Part shown: one piece after another, positions 16,704 to 26,077 of the stretch
Layout of the letters: every line of letters begins with the position of its first letter
How positions within the stretch are numbered: the first letter of the stretch is position 1
DNA from: JAURDE01 sp965365285
Lineage (GTDB): Bacteria; Bdellovibrionota; Bacteriovoracia; Bacteriovoracales; Bacteriovoracaceae
Reading direction: 5' to 3'
NCBI GenBank assembly: GCA_965365285.1
Contig: CBDUBC010000004.1
Coordinates: 10,730-74,729, forward strand
Length of the DNA stretch: 64,000 bases
Made by a program: the position numbers and the translations under genes
Notes under the pieces: generated by a model
Seen by the model: only the letters and a program-made list of their open reading frames with translations
Database searches by the model: none
Told to the model about the DNA's origin: nothing

Positions 16704-18164
16704 ATGGATGAACTAGAGATGCACCAACTGAAGGATTTATTGATTGATCCTGAAGTTGAAGTTGGTTTCAAAAAAAGACAAACTCTCAATTTTTTAAAAC
16801 GCATTTACACTTCAATGGAAAAGCAAAAAGATATTCTTCTGCTTAAAAATTTTTGTGAAGATCTTATGGATTCAGAAAAAAGAGAGGCCGTTGAACTTAT
16901 TTTAAGGAATTTAAATTATTCATTCATTGAAGGTCACTGGTTAAGTTTTAAAAAAATTGAATTTAAATTATTAAAACTTAAGGGTGATATAGAAAAACAA
17001 AATAAGCTTTTTATTAGCCTGTTAGAATACTGCGCTTTAAGAAAACTTTACTCCAAAGGGCTCGAGCTTCTTGAGGTTCATGGTCATAGTCTTTTTCCTG
17101 AGCAGTATTTTGTTTTTCAACTTCTATTTATGACCCAAAAAGGTGATGGTGATACCCTTGATAAAAAAGAAGAATTTCATTTTATTTTAGATCGCTATAT
17201 CTCTGGCGTTACCTTAGGCTTTGATAAGCTTGATCAGCTCCTCGAATCTCAGCTTCTGTCTCAAAATATTAATTTACTCGATGCGACTACGCCAAAGATT
17301 CTTTACTGTTTAAAGGTCAAATATATCATTAATAAAATAGAGCTTAAATCTAAGCTTGGTCATAAAACTCTAAACGAGCGTGAACAGATACTAAATTCTC
17401 TTTATCAGAGAATAGTGCTCTCACCTAATGAGATAGTTTATTATTTACTAATCACCCAGCTTGGACTTGTGCTGAAAAGAAAAAAACTACTCTTAAGTAT
17501 TAAAGCAGCAGCACTTTCAAACTCAGAAATGAAAGGAAGTAAGCCCTACCTTGAAAATGCACTAGAACACCTGTTTAAAAAGATTATTACCACTAAAGAT
17601 GAACCCATAGATGAGGCGGAGTTGGATAAAGAACTCCTCAGTCTTATAGGATTAGAACAAAATGAAGAGGTACAGAAACCTATCAAAGCAAAGAAAGGAA
17701 ACCCTTTTGTTTTTCATAATATTTCTTTTGAAGAAAGAAAACTGCAGCATCTTTTAAAGAGTTGTGAATTTTTGCATAAAAATGATGTAGAGAAATATTT
17801 TAAAGATATTTTAGCCTCCTTTATTTATCTAAGTGGATATCAATTAGCATTAGATTTTATCGATCAATACAGTGAGTTATGGGTGAAAGATGTTGCTCAG
17901 GAAATTGAACGAGATTATCTCAAAGCAGAAATTTTATTACTACAAGAGAAATATCCTGATGCTGAGGCACTGGCAAGAGAATGTATAGATCGTCATCCCT
18001 TGAAAGAGGAAGAGAAAATTAACTTTTTTTATGTCTTAGGTTGTGCCAAAAGTGGGCAGGGACATAAATCGGAAGCTTTGGGTATTTTTTCGACGATAAA
18101 ATCCCAGCGACCAAATTACCGATCTGTAAAATGGAGATTAAAAGAGATTGAAAGCACTCAATAA
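16704..18164 (+). CDS. Helical-repeat (TPR-like) protein, unknown function
   Basis: I do not recognise a family. The 486-residue protein has no signal peptide or membrane segment and is predicted to be almost all helix. The C-terminal third (about 395-480) contains TPR-like helix pairs such as AEILLLQEKYPDAEALARECIDR. A charged linker lies near 305-335. It overlaps the following TamB-like gene by 17 bases, so the two are probably translated together, and a role linked to envelope assembly is possible but unproven. Confidence 0.75.
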   Translation: MDELEMHQLKDLLIDPEVEVGFKKRQTLNFLKRIYTSMEKQKDILLLKNFCEDLMDSEKREAVELILRNLNYSFIEGHWLSFKKIEFKLLKLKGDIEKQNKLFISLLEYCALRKLYSKGLELLEVHGHSLFPEQYFVFQLLFMTQKGDGDTLDKKEEFHFILDRYISGVTLGFDKLDQLLESQLLSQNINLLDATTPKILYCLKVKYIINKIELKSKLGHKTLNEREQILNSLYQRIVLSPNEIVYYLLITQLGLVLKRKKLLLSIKAAALSNSEMKGSKPYLENALEHLFKKIITTKDEPIDEAELDKELLSLIGLEQNEEVQKPIKAKKGNPFVFHNISFEERKLQHLLKSCEFLHKNDVEKYFKDILASFIYLSGYQLALDFIDQYSELWVKDVAQEIERDYLKAEILLLQEKYPDAEALARECIDRHPLKEEEKINFFYVLGCAKSGQGHKSEALGIFSTIKSQRPNYRSVKWRLKEIESTQ

Positions 18165-21100
18165 GTATTCACTCATTTTTGCGATGCTTGTTATCATTCT
18201 GTTCTTTTCTGTTTGGAAAATAATGGAGAGTACTTATTTTTCAGATTTTATTTCAGAAAGATTTTTAGATACAGTCGTTGAAAAGCTGGATATGGAAATT
18301 AGTTTTGAGCAAATCAAAATTAAGATCGTCCCTCTTTCCGTTGAGCTTAAAAATATTTCATTTCAAAAAACAAAAGATCAGGATTTTTATGAAGGCCGTT
18401 TCGATAGTTTTTCGATCGAATTTGGATTTTTAGATCTTATCACTAGAAATAAAATTAATATCGAAAGTATAAGACTTGAAAAAGGACTCGCCTCTTTTTC
18501 CTCTTCCAACTCTGCTGACCAAAAAGAATATATTTTTTCTGATGAATTAAAAAATATTCTAAGCTTTCAAGATGCTTTCCCTAATTTTGTTTATGGTAAA
18601 AATGTCATTTCCATCTTTGGATTAAGCTTTAATGATGTAGATATTAAGTTTAATGATAATTACGCATACCTTAAAAAAGCAGATTTGTGGAGAAGTCGAA
18701 AAGGGTGGCATCTCAATTTTAATATAAACTCTATTCAATCGGATGCTATACGATATGATTTTAACCAAATAGATCGTTTATCTGCTAATTTATCGCTCGT
18801 GGATGATGGAATCAAAATTAGTAACTTGGTTCTTGATAAAAAACTAGATCGACTGGAGCTTTCTGGAAATTTAAAATTACTTGATAAGAATTTATTTGTG
18901 GAATTAAATACTAAGTTTAAGGGTGACCTTCTTGAGGGATTAAGAGAACAATTCCCTAAAGTAGACTTGCTGAAACGAATGGATGCTTATTCAGACATAG
19001 AAAGCAAGATTATTCTTAAAGAAGATAAATGGAGTGCTGAAGGGAAAGCACGGTTTGAAGAATTTGAGACTCCCTATGCTAACGGAAATCGTCTTGAGGT
19101 TGGCTTTAACTATAGTAACGAAAAGGTAGTTATTAAAGAGGCGCATTATGAAAATAATCAAGGTAGTGCCAAGGTCAATTCGTCTTTTGAACTTTATGAT
19201 GTAAAAAACAATAAGTTTCTAGTTAATGTTATTAATGTAAATACAGAAAAACTAGACTTACTCGACGCTCTCTACTCCGTTCCAACTCTGAGGCCTCTAC
19301 GAGGGAGGCTAAGCGGTAATATTGATGTTATTATTTCAAATGAAAAGGTTGTTTTTTATGGTCAGGATGGTCTGCGGCTAGAAGCCTTTGAACTCGATTT
19401 TGAAAAGAAATATCCATTATTAAAAATAAATGCTCTTTCTCTAAAAAAGTGTGAAATATCTCTTCTTCTCCCGAACAACGATATTCTTTTAGACCTTGGT
19501 ATTCTTTTTCCTAATTCTGTTGTCCTAGCAAAAGGTAGCATCACTCAGTCCGGTTTTAATATTCAAACCGATGAATCTTTTATTGATTTAGATTCCCTAG
19601 GACCTATTTCTGGAACTCAGTTAGGGGGAAGCGGATTTATTGATTTAAAAGTGACTGGAAAAGAGAAGGTCATTCTCGATTTTAAGTTTAAACCTGTAGA
19701 CTTTACATTACTAGGTTTTCACTTCGGTGAAGTAGACTCTAGTTTTAGTATAGATCCAAGTGAGGGTTTCCTTGATATCTCAAGATTTAATTCACAGTAC
19801 GGAGTGAGTAAGATTAGTGGAACTGGAAATGTAGATTTTTCGGATGACATCAATCTTAATTTAGATATGAGACTTGATGGGGCCACAACCAATGATTCAA
19901 AAAATATCTTTAAACTCTTCTTCTCCGAAAAAGATTGGTTACCTAAAGATTTCTATATGATGTACGACGCTCGTTTTAAAGTCATGGGTAGAGTAGCACG
20001 AGATGAGCTTTTTATTGAAGGGAATCTTAGTAGCAATAATTTAAGCTATCTAAAAGAAGAGTTTGATACAACGAATTTAAAATTTACTTATACTTCTAAC
20101 GTTCTCAATTTAACGGATTTAAATTTAAATAAGAATAAAGGGGTTCTTAAGGGGGAATACCAACATAATTTTAACACGGAAAATATTAAATTAAACTTAA
20201 ATTTTAATAATTGGGAACTTGCCGAGTCGAAATATTACGCTGCACTTAATTTAGGTCTTAATGGACAAATTAATGGAGGATTCAAAGCGGAAGGAAAAGT
20301 TAATGAGCTTAACGGCGATGCTTTTTTTGAAATTAAGGACACCACGGTAGCGGACCTCAACTTGCCCAATTCTACTCTTAATTTAAGTCTACGTGATCAA
20401 AAACTATCGGGAAATTTTAGATTATTAGGAACCGTAGGAATAGGACAAATTCTTTTAAATTTTAATAAGAACATTAAAGATCGCTCAGAGTTTAATTTTG
20501 AAATCAACTCAAGAGATCTTGGCATACTTGCCGGTATACTGTCTGAACATAATCTTACAGAAAAGGATGTTAATGGTCAGATGAATATTAAAATGACAGG
20601 AGATATGAATCTATTTGACTTGAGAGATATTAATCTTGAACTTCTTATTGATAGATTTAATTTTTCAAAGAGCGATTTAATATATTCTGTTGTCCCTCAA
20701 AAAAATAAAATTTTTATTCAAGATGGCTCTGTGTCTGATTGGAATATTGAGGTCACAGGTAGAGATCAATATTTCTCAGGTCAGGGATTTGGTGGACTTC
20801 GTGAGGGAATTCGTATTGAAAATAGTTTTATGTTTGATGGTTCCTTATTCGAATTAATAGGATCTTCATTTAAAAAGGTTCGAGGATTAATATCAGGAAA
20901 GGCAAATTTCTATGGAGATTATAAGAAAATTAACCCAGAGATTATTATTCAAGGAGAGCAAATTAATGTGAACTCCGCTTACGTACCAGGAGTATTTGAG
21001 GGAATAAATTTTAAATCTTCTCTTAACTCAAATGAGGTCATTATTCATGATGTTAATGGAAAGTATAATGGAGGTGATTTTAGTGCTGATGGAATTATCC

Positions 21101-22194
21101 TTCTGAGAATTCCATTTCCTGCAATTAAGATCAATTATATTCTTAATAATACAAAAATAGCCGTCATGAAGAGATCCAACTTCGTTTTATCAGGTAGTGG
21201 AAAATTTGAGGGAACTCAAGCGCCGTATGAGCTTTATGGAGATCTCTATATTCCGTTTGGAAATATTAATGATACTCTAAATGAGATTTTAAAGAAAAGA
21301 GTAGTTTCAGATGATTTTACTGTTTTCCTTCCTGGAAGAAAAAACCTTGATAAAATTGAACTTATTAAACTCAATATAAATCTTGATATCACTAAGCCAA
21401 TCGTTATTAGGAATAATATCTCAGAATTAAGTTTTAGAGGGAAACTCAATATCTTTGGTTATCCGGCCAACCCTCTTGTAAAAGGGCAGCTTAATTTTTC
21501 ACCACAAGCATCTAAATTTATTTTTAAGGGTAATGAATTTATTTTGAATGAAGGGCGAATTAATTTTCTTGAAAATGAAGCAAAAATTGATCCTGAATTT
21601 AGCTTTTTAGGTGTTTCCAAAATTAATGAGTATGAGATTCGGATTGCTGCGAAAGGAAGAGGCCGGGATCTTGACTTTAAGTTGAGTTCAGAACCAAGTT
21701 TGAGTCAGGAAGATATTTTATCTCTACTAACTTTAGGTGTTACTAGTCAAGCTTCGAAAAGTCTTCAAGCAAAAGATCGGGAATCGCTTACATCAATCGG
21801 TATTGGTAGTCTTATTATGGACCAGTTCCAAATTAATGAAGGACTCAACTCAACTCTTGGTCTTCGATTAAGTGTAACTCCAGAATTTGCGGACGAAACA
21901 GAAATTGATCCATTGTCAGGACGAACATCCGGTGCAGGAGGAACGACTTCTCGTGTAAGATCAGCTACTCGAATTAAGGTCAAAAAGAAAATAACAAATA
22001 AGCTCGATATGTCTCTATCTAGTACGGTGGGTGGGTCTATTGAGCAAAAACAAGAAATGAACCTTGATTACAATATTAATAAGAATATTTTGCTCCAAGG
22101 GATTTACGAGATTAAATCCAGTAATGAGCAAGAGTCCTCTGAGGACCCAACATCCATAGGGGCAGATTTAAAGTTTAGGTGGTTTTTTAAATGA
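18148..22194 (+). CDS. tamB: TamB-like envelope protein (AsmA/TamB/YhdP family)
   Basis: TamB-like proteins span the periplasm from an inner-membrane anchor and move lipid, or assist membrane-protein assembly, with an Omp85 partner. The 1348-residue protein begins with one membrane segment (about 7-25). A very long region of beta-rich repeats follows, and the C-terminal TamB domain (about the last 250 residues) has the recognisable EPSLSQEDILSLLTLGVTS segment and terminal strands ending in WFFK. The start used is TTG at 18148; an ATG at 18183 is possible but would cut the signal anchor. The 3' end overlaps the Omp85 gene by four bases (ATGA), which supports a functional pair. Confidence 0.88.
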   Translation: MKALNKYSLIFAMLVIILFFSVWKIMESTYFSDFISERFLDTVVEKLDMEISFEQIKIKIVPLSVELKNISFQKTKDQDFYEGRFDSFSIEFGFLDLITRNKINIESIRLEKGLASFSSSNSADQKEYIFSDELKNILSFQDAFPNFVYGKNVISIFGLSFNDVDIKFNDNYAYLKKADLWRSRKGWHLNFNINSIQSDAIRYDFNQIDRLSANLSLVDDGIKISNLVLDKKLDRLELSGNLKLLDKNLFVELNTKFKGDLLEGLREQFPKVDLLKRMDAYSDIESKIILKEDKWSAEGKARFEEFETPYANGNRLEVGFNYSNEKVVIKEAHYENNQGSAKVNSSFELYDVKNNKFLVNVINVNTEKLDLLDALYSVPTLRPLRGRLSGNIDVIISNEKVVFYGQDGLRLEAFELDFEKKYPLLKINALSLKKCEISLLLPNNDILLDLGILFPNSVVLAKGSITQSGFNIQTDESFIDLDSLGPISGTQLGGSGFIDLKVTGKEKVILDFKFKPVDFTLLGFHFGEVDSSFSIDPSEGFLDISRFNSQYGVSKISGTGNVDFSDDINLNLDMRLDGATTNDSKNIFKLFFSEKDWLPKDFYMMYDARFKVMGRVARDELFIEGNLSSNNLSYLKEEFDTTNLKFTYTSNVLNLTDLNLNKNKGVLKGEYQHNFNTENIKLNLNFNNWELAESKYYAALNLGLNGQINGGFKAEGKVNELNGDAFFEIKDTTVADLNLPNSTLNLSLRDQKLSGNFRLLGTVGIGQILLNFNKNIKDRSEFNFEINSRDLGILAGILSEHNLTEKDVNGQMNIKMTGDMNLFDLRDINLELLIDRFNFSKSDLIYSVVPQKNKIFIQDGSVSDWNIEVTGRDQYFSGQGFGGLREGIRIENSFMFDGSLFELIGSSFKKVRGLISGKANFYGDYKKINPEIIIQGEQINVNSAYVPGVFEGINFKSSLNSNEVIIHDVNGKYNGGDFSADGIILLRIPFPAIKINYILNNTKIAVMKRSNFVLSGSGKFEGTQAPYELYGDLYIPFGNINDTLNEILKKRVVSDDFTVFLPGRKNLDKIELIKLNINLDITKPIVIRNNISELSFRGKLNIFGYPANPLVKGQLNFSPQASKFIFKGNEFILNEGRINFLENEAKIDPEFSFLGVSKINEYEIRIAAKGRGRDLDFKLSSEPSLSQEDILSLLTLGVTSQASKSLQAKDRESLTSIGIGSLIMDQFQINEGLNSTLGLRLSVTPEFADETEIDPLSGRTSGAGGTTSRVRSATRIKVKKKITNKLDMSLSSTVGGSIEQKQEMNLDYNINKNILLQGIYEIKSSNEQESSEDPTSIGADLKFRWFFK

Positions 22195-25037
22195 TTAAGG
22201 CATTTGTCCTTACATTTATTTTTCTTATTTCCACAAACCTGTGGGGTAAGGATATCTATTATTTTAATTCTATTGAAGTGAACTGTTTTCAAAATCAAGG
22301 GTGTGAACGCTACCAAGATCGTTATGACAGTCTAAAAGATGTGGAAATTGAAATTGAGGACTTAAAAGAGCTTTTTCGCCTCTCATTAACAGATGATGGG
22401 ATTAGAGAGTTTAATTACTCTATTGCAAAACAGGATGATAGTTCAATTCTTAAGATATTTATTAAACAAAATCCAATCATAGAAAACATTCAATTTAAGG
22501 CTAATGTAGAGCTCCAAAATCAAGAGTTAGAAAAATATGTTACCTTTAAAGTAGGGAGTTACTACAATAAGGGACAGTATGAAACCTCTGTGGAAAACTT
22601 AAAAAAATATTTAACAGATAGAGGGTTTCAGGGAATTGAAATTAAGATGAACACTAAGGAAAAAGACGATGGTGTTGTTTTAGATTTTGATATTTTTATA
22701 GATAAAATTTTAAAAGTAAAAAGAGTTGAGGTTGTTGATGAACAAGGTCAGTATCTTTTTGATATTGAAAAAAGATTTTTTGGTCTTTATGACGAAGTGG
22801 TGGATGAGCTCAAATTCAGTCTATTAGTCGACCAACTTTCCAATGAATTTTTTCAAGAGGGATATTTTAACAGTAAAGTCGAGGTCCAGCCTAAGACTCT
22901 GGTTGGAGATCGAGTAGTTTTTAAAATCAAAATCACTAAAGGGAATCGATTTCTTTTCAGTTTTTATGGCAAATCTATTTTTTCTCGATACGATCTAAGT
23001 GGCTTTGTGCGAAATGAGATAAAAAAGAATGTCGTTGTGCTTTCGAGTTCTGAACTCATCGATATATTAAAGGCTCGTTTTAATGAGCGAGGTATTTATG
23101 GAACTAAAATCACTTTTAGGGAAGCATCCGGGAAAACCAAGTTTAAAGAAAACTTTAAAACGACCTATTTTTACATAAAGCAAGGCAAGAAGGCCAAGAT
23201 CACAAAAATAGATTTTAAAGGAAACTCAATCTTTAGTGATGAAGAGCTTTTAGATTTTTACTATGAAAAATCTTCAGTCCTAGCGGGTAGAGATATTTTA
23301 GATAATGCCTTTTTAGATGATTTTAAAAGACACCTACGTATTAAATATCTTGAAAAAGGATATATTTTTGTTGAAGTGACCTCGCCTCGAATTATCATGG
23401 ATGAAGAAACCTTTGAGTCTACAGTCAGCTATAGAATACGTGAAAATGATCCTGCTTTTGTTGATAAAGTGCTTTTAAATAATATCTCATCAACCCTTGC
23501 CCAATCGATTCGAGAAAAAATAACGAATAAACCCGAAACACCTCTTAACGTCATCGCCTTGGAGAATGATATTAATTTAATTGAAAGAGAGGTAAGAGAA
23601 GCGGGATACTATTTTGCTAAAATTGTGAATAATAATAAACGAGAGATGGTGCAGTATAGTAAAAACTATGAAAAAGCATCTCTCAACATTAGTTTCTTTA
23701 CTGGAAAAAAGGCTATTTTTCAAAACCTGATCATTACAGGAAATATTAAAACACGAAATATTGTTATTGCTAGAGAAGTCTTACTTAATAGAGGAGATAT
23801 TATAACTCCTAAAACACTATCCGATATTAGAGATCGACTTTCAGGTCTAAATCTTTTTTCATCGATTAATATTACTCCTCTTATTACCAATGAAGACTCC
23901 AATGATGATCATTACCACATCAATCTTGTAATCAATGTAAGAGAAAAGGACTCTATTTCTCTTGTTCTCGCACCAGGATTTCGAACGGACCTTGGTGTTA
24001 AACTCTCTACAGAACTAAGCTTTAATAATTTTACAGGTATGGATCGAGAACTTTCAATTACGGCCAATGCAAACCAAAGACTTAACTTCAGTAATCTTGA
24101 TGATAGAAGGCGAAGAGAAGAAAAGAGAATGATTGAATACTCTCTGAAAACTAGCTTTCTTGAGCCGTACCTCTTTGGAAAAAAAATTGAATTTGAAACA
24201 TCTCTCACTGGCTCCAGAAAAAGATTTAGAGGATTTGATGCCGATATTATTGGTTATTCCGCGTCTTTGAGTAAGACATTCTGGGATTTCTTCACGACCA
24301 GTTTAGAGTATCAATTAGAAATCATCTCGCAATTTGATGCAACCGAAGAAAAAGATAGAGGAAGTTTTAGGATTGGTAGTATTACACCATCAATTGCTCT
24401 TGATTTTAGAAACAATAAGGTTAATCCTACGAGTGGACTCTTTATGGCGCTCTCCTGGGAATTTGCAAACCCTTACTTTTATTCTCAAAAGAACGAAGAA
24501 CTTACAATTAACTTTAATAGATTAGTTTCAAGGAATAAGTTTTATCTCCCTGTTACAGACAATTTCTCCTTTGCGTTTTCTATTGCAGCAGGAGTTGAAA
24601 AAAACTTTTCCTCGGAACTCAAAAATGATGGGTCAGGTGAGACAAAAGGATTTATTCCATCCATCAAAGTTTTTAGGCTAGACGGGATTGATACTGTTAG
24701 AGGTTATCGTGATGTAGAAATCAATCGAGTAGAGTCTGGAGAGGATATTTCTGATTTTCGAATTGATAATATGGCCTATTTTGGGGTCTTTAAGTTCGAG
24801 CCAAGATACCTCCTTGACGACACCATGATGTTGGCGCTCTTCTTTGATGCTGGGCGCGTATATGTGAATCACTTTAAGCCTTTAGATATGAGAACCTCAG
24901 CAGGACTGAGTTTCAAGCTACTTACACCGGTCGGATCCCTCGATTTCGATTATGGGGCGAAGCTGAAACGAAATTATGACAATTTTGGAGGACGAGAAAC
25001 TTTTGGTAGATTCCATCTTTCAATAGGCTTTTTCTAG
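22191..25037 (+). CDS. Omp85-family outer-membrane protein (TamA/BamA-like)
   Basis: This is an outer-membrane barrel protein with periplasmic POTRA domains. A signal peptide ends near residue 19. About 570 residues of POTRA-like sequence follow (five to six repeats), for example the segment KITKIDFKGNSIFSDEELLDF. The 16-strand barrel fills roughly the last 340 residues, with the conserved loop-6 motif VRGY near residue 840 and a C-terminal Phe. The 948-residue length exceeds TamA (about 580) and even BamA (about 800). The overlap with the tamB-like gene suggests that it is the TamA partner, but a main BamA cannot be excluded. Confidence 0.88.
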   Translation: MIKAFVLTFIFLISTNLWGKDIYYFNSIEVNCFQNQGCERYQDRYDSLKDVEIEIEDLKELFRLSLTDDGIREFNYSIAKQDDSSILKIFIKQNPIIENIQFKANVELQNQELEKYVTFKVGSYYNKGQYETSVENLKKYLTDRGFQGIEIKMNTKEKDDGVVLDFDIFIDKILKVKRVEVVDEQGQYLFDIEKRFFGLYDEVVDELKFSLLVDQLSNEFFQEGYFNSKVEVQPKTLVGDRVVFKIKITKGNRFLFSFYGKSIFSRYDLSGFVRNEIKKNVVVLSSSELIDILKARFNERGIYGTKITFREASGKTKFKENFKTTYFYIKQGKKAKITKIDFKGNSIFSDEELLDFYYEKSSVLAGRDILDNAFLDDFKRHLRIKYLEKGYIFVEVTSPRIIMDEETFESTVSYRIRENDPAFVDKVLLNNISSTLAQSIREKITNKPETPLNVIALENDINLIEREVREAGYYFAKIVNNNKREMVQYSKNYEKASLNISFFTGKKAIFQNLIITGNIKTRNIVIAREVLLNRGDIITPKTLSDIRDRLSGLNLFSSINITPLITNEDSNDDHYHINLVINVREKDSISLVLAPGFRTDLGVKLSTELSFNNFTGMDRELSITANANQRLNFSNLDDRRRREEKRMIEYSLKTSFLEPYLFGKKIEFETSLTGSRKRFRGFDADIIGYSASLSKTFWDFFTTSLEYQLEIISQFDATEEKDRGSFRIGSITPSIALDFRNNKVNPTSGLFMALSWEFANPYFYSQKNEELTINFNRLVSRNKFYLPVTDNFSFAFSIAAGVEKNFSSELKNDGSGETKGFIPSIKVFRLDGIDTVRGYRDVEINRVESGEDISDFRIDNMAYFGVFKFEPRYLLDDTMMLALFFDAGRVYVNHFKPLDMRTSAGLSFKLLTPVGSLDFDYGAKLKRNYDNFGGRETFGRFHLSIGFF

Positions 25038-25080
25038 TAAAATCGGTACGTTATATTATTGGGCCGATCAGCATTTTTAG

Positions 25081-25109
25081 TTGACTCTATCCTCAAATTT
25101 TTCTATAAG
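25081..25109 (+). promoter_or_regulatory. Strong promoter for rplM-rpsI
   Basis: TTGACT at 25081-25086 and TATAAG at 25104-25109 are separated by exactly 17 bases. The start site would be near 25116, giving a leader of about 65 bases before rplM, long enough for ribosomal-protein feedback control. Confidence 0.75.
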
Positions 25110-25180
25110 AGCTAGACTTTATTAGTGTTTCTTTAGGTATCTTTCAGAAGAAGAGACACGACTATTTAGGAAGGTTGTAA

Positions 25181-25618
25181 ATGTACACTGAAAAAAGCTT
25201 TGTTTTGAAACCAAAAGAAGCCACTAAGAATTGGTTTGTAGTTGATGCTACAGATGTTGTTGTTGGTAGACTTGCTACTCAAGTTGCTGACGTTCTTAGA
25301 GGAAAGAATAATCCTCAATACACCCCAAACACTGATTCTGGTGATTTCGTTGTTGTTATCAATGCAGAAAAAGTTAAGTTTACTGGAAATAAACTTTTAA
25401 ATAAAAAGTATTATAGAGTTTCTGGTTATATGGGTGGTCTTAAGACAACTTCTGCTCAAGAAATGCTTAAAAATGCTCCTGAAAGAGTCATCATGGAAGC
25501 TGTTAAGGGAATGCTTCCAAAGAATTCCCTAGGTAGAAAACAACTTACTAAGCTTAAAGTGTATGCTGGTGAAAACCACGATCACGAAGCTCAAAAACCA
25601 CAAAAGATGGAAGTTTAA
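25181..25618 (+). CDS. rplM: 50S ribosomal protein L13
   Basis: L13 binds 23S rRNA early in large-subunit assembly. The 145-residue protein shows the family landmarks DATDVVVGRLAT near the start, DFVVVINAEKVKFTG, the SGYMGGLK loop and the conserved MLPKNSLGRK near 107-116. AGGAAGG at 25168-25174 is the ribosome site. The gene pairs with rpsI 18 bases downstream, as in most bacteria. Confidence 0.98.
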   Translation: MYTEKSFVLKPKEATKNWFVVDATDVVVGRLATQVADVLRGKNNPQYTPNTDSGDFVVVINAEKVKFTGNKLLNKKYYRVSGYMGGLKTTSAQEMLKNAPERVIMEAVKGMLPKNSLGRKQLTKLKVYAGENHDHEAQKPQKMEV

Positions 25619-25636
25619 TCATAAGGATATTTTAAT

Positions 25637-26053
25637 ATGGCCGCAAAAGACGTTCAAAAAGCACAAAAATACATTGCTCACGAAGTTGGTAGAAGAAAAT
25701 CATCTGTTGCTAGAGTTTACGTAAAAGAAGGAACAGGAAAAATCACTATCAATAAAAGAGATGTTAGAGATTATTTTCCAAAGGCCACAAACAGATATGT
25801 TGTAAATCAACCTCTATCTCTTCTTAAGAAAAATGATCAATTCGATATCAATATCAACGTTGGTGGAGGCGGGACTACTGGTCAAGCAGGAGCTATCAGA
25901 CTTGGTATTTCTAGAGCTCTTGTAAGTCTAGACCCAGAAGCTAGACCAGACCTTAAAAAGGCTGGATTCCTTACGAGAGACCCAAGAAAAGTCGAAAGAC
26001 AAAAATCTGGTATGAGAGGCGCTCGAGCCAAGTACCAATTCTCGAAAAGATAA
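25637..26053 (+). CDS. rpsI: 30S ribosomal protein S9
   Basis: S9 is a small-subunit protein whose C-terminal tail reaches the P site. The 138-residue protein has GRRKSSVARV near residue 19, NVGGGGTTGQAGAIRLGISRAL in the middle (the family GG-G-GQ-AI region) and the conserved basic end with Lys-Arg (YQFSKR). It follows rplM in one operon. Only 24 bases separate it from the divergent UvrA-like gene, with no terminator between them. Confidence 0.98.
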   Translation: MAAKDVQKAQKYIAHEVGRRKSSVARVYVKEGTGKITINKRDVRDYFPKATNRYVVNQPLSLLKKNDQFDININVGGGGTTGQAGAIRLGISRALVSLDPEARPDLKKAGFLTRDPRKVERQKSGMRGARAKYQFSKR

Positions 26054-26077
26054 TTTCTCTTTTGAGTTGGCCCAACT

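Noticed and set aside
25143..25155. A 13-base string TTCAGAAGAAGAG shared with 28769-28781
   Set aside because: It is purine-rich and similar to ribosome-site context. It sits at different distances from the two genes, so I treat it as chance.
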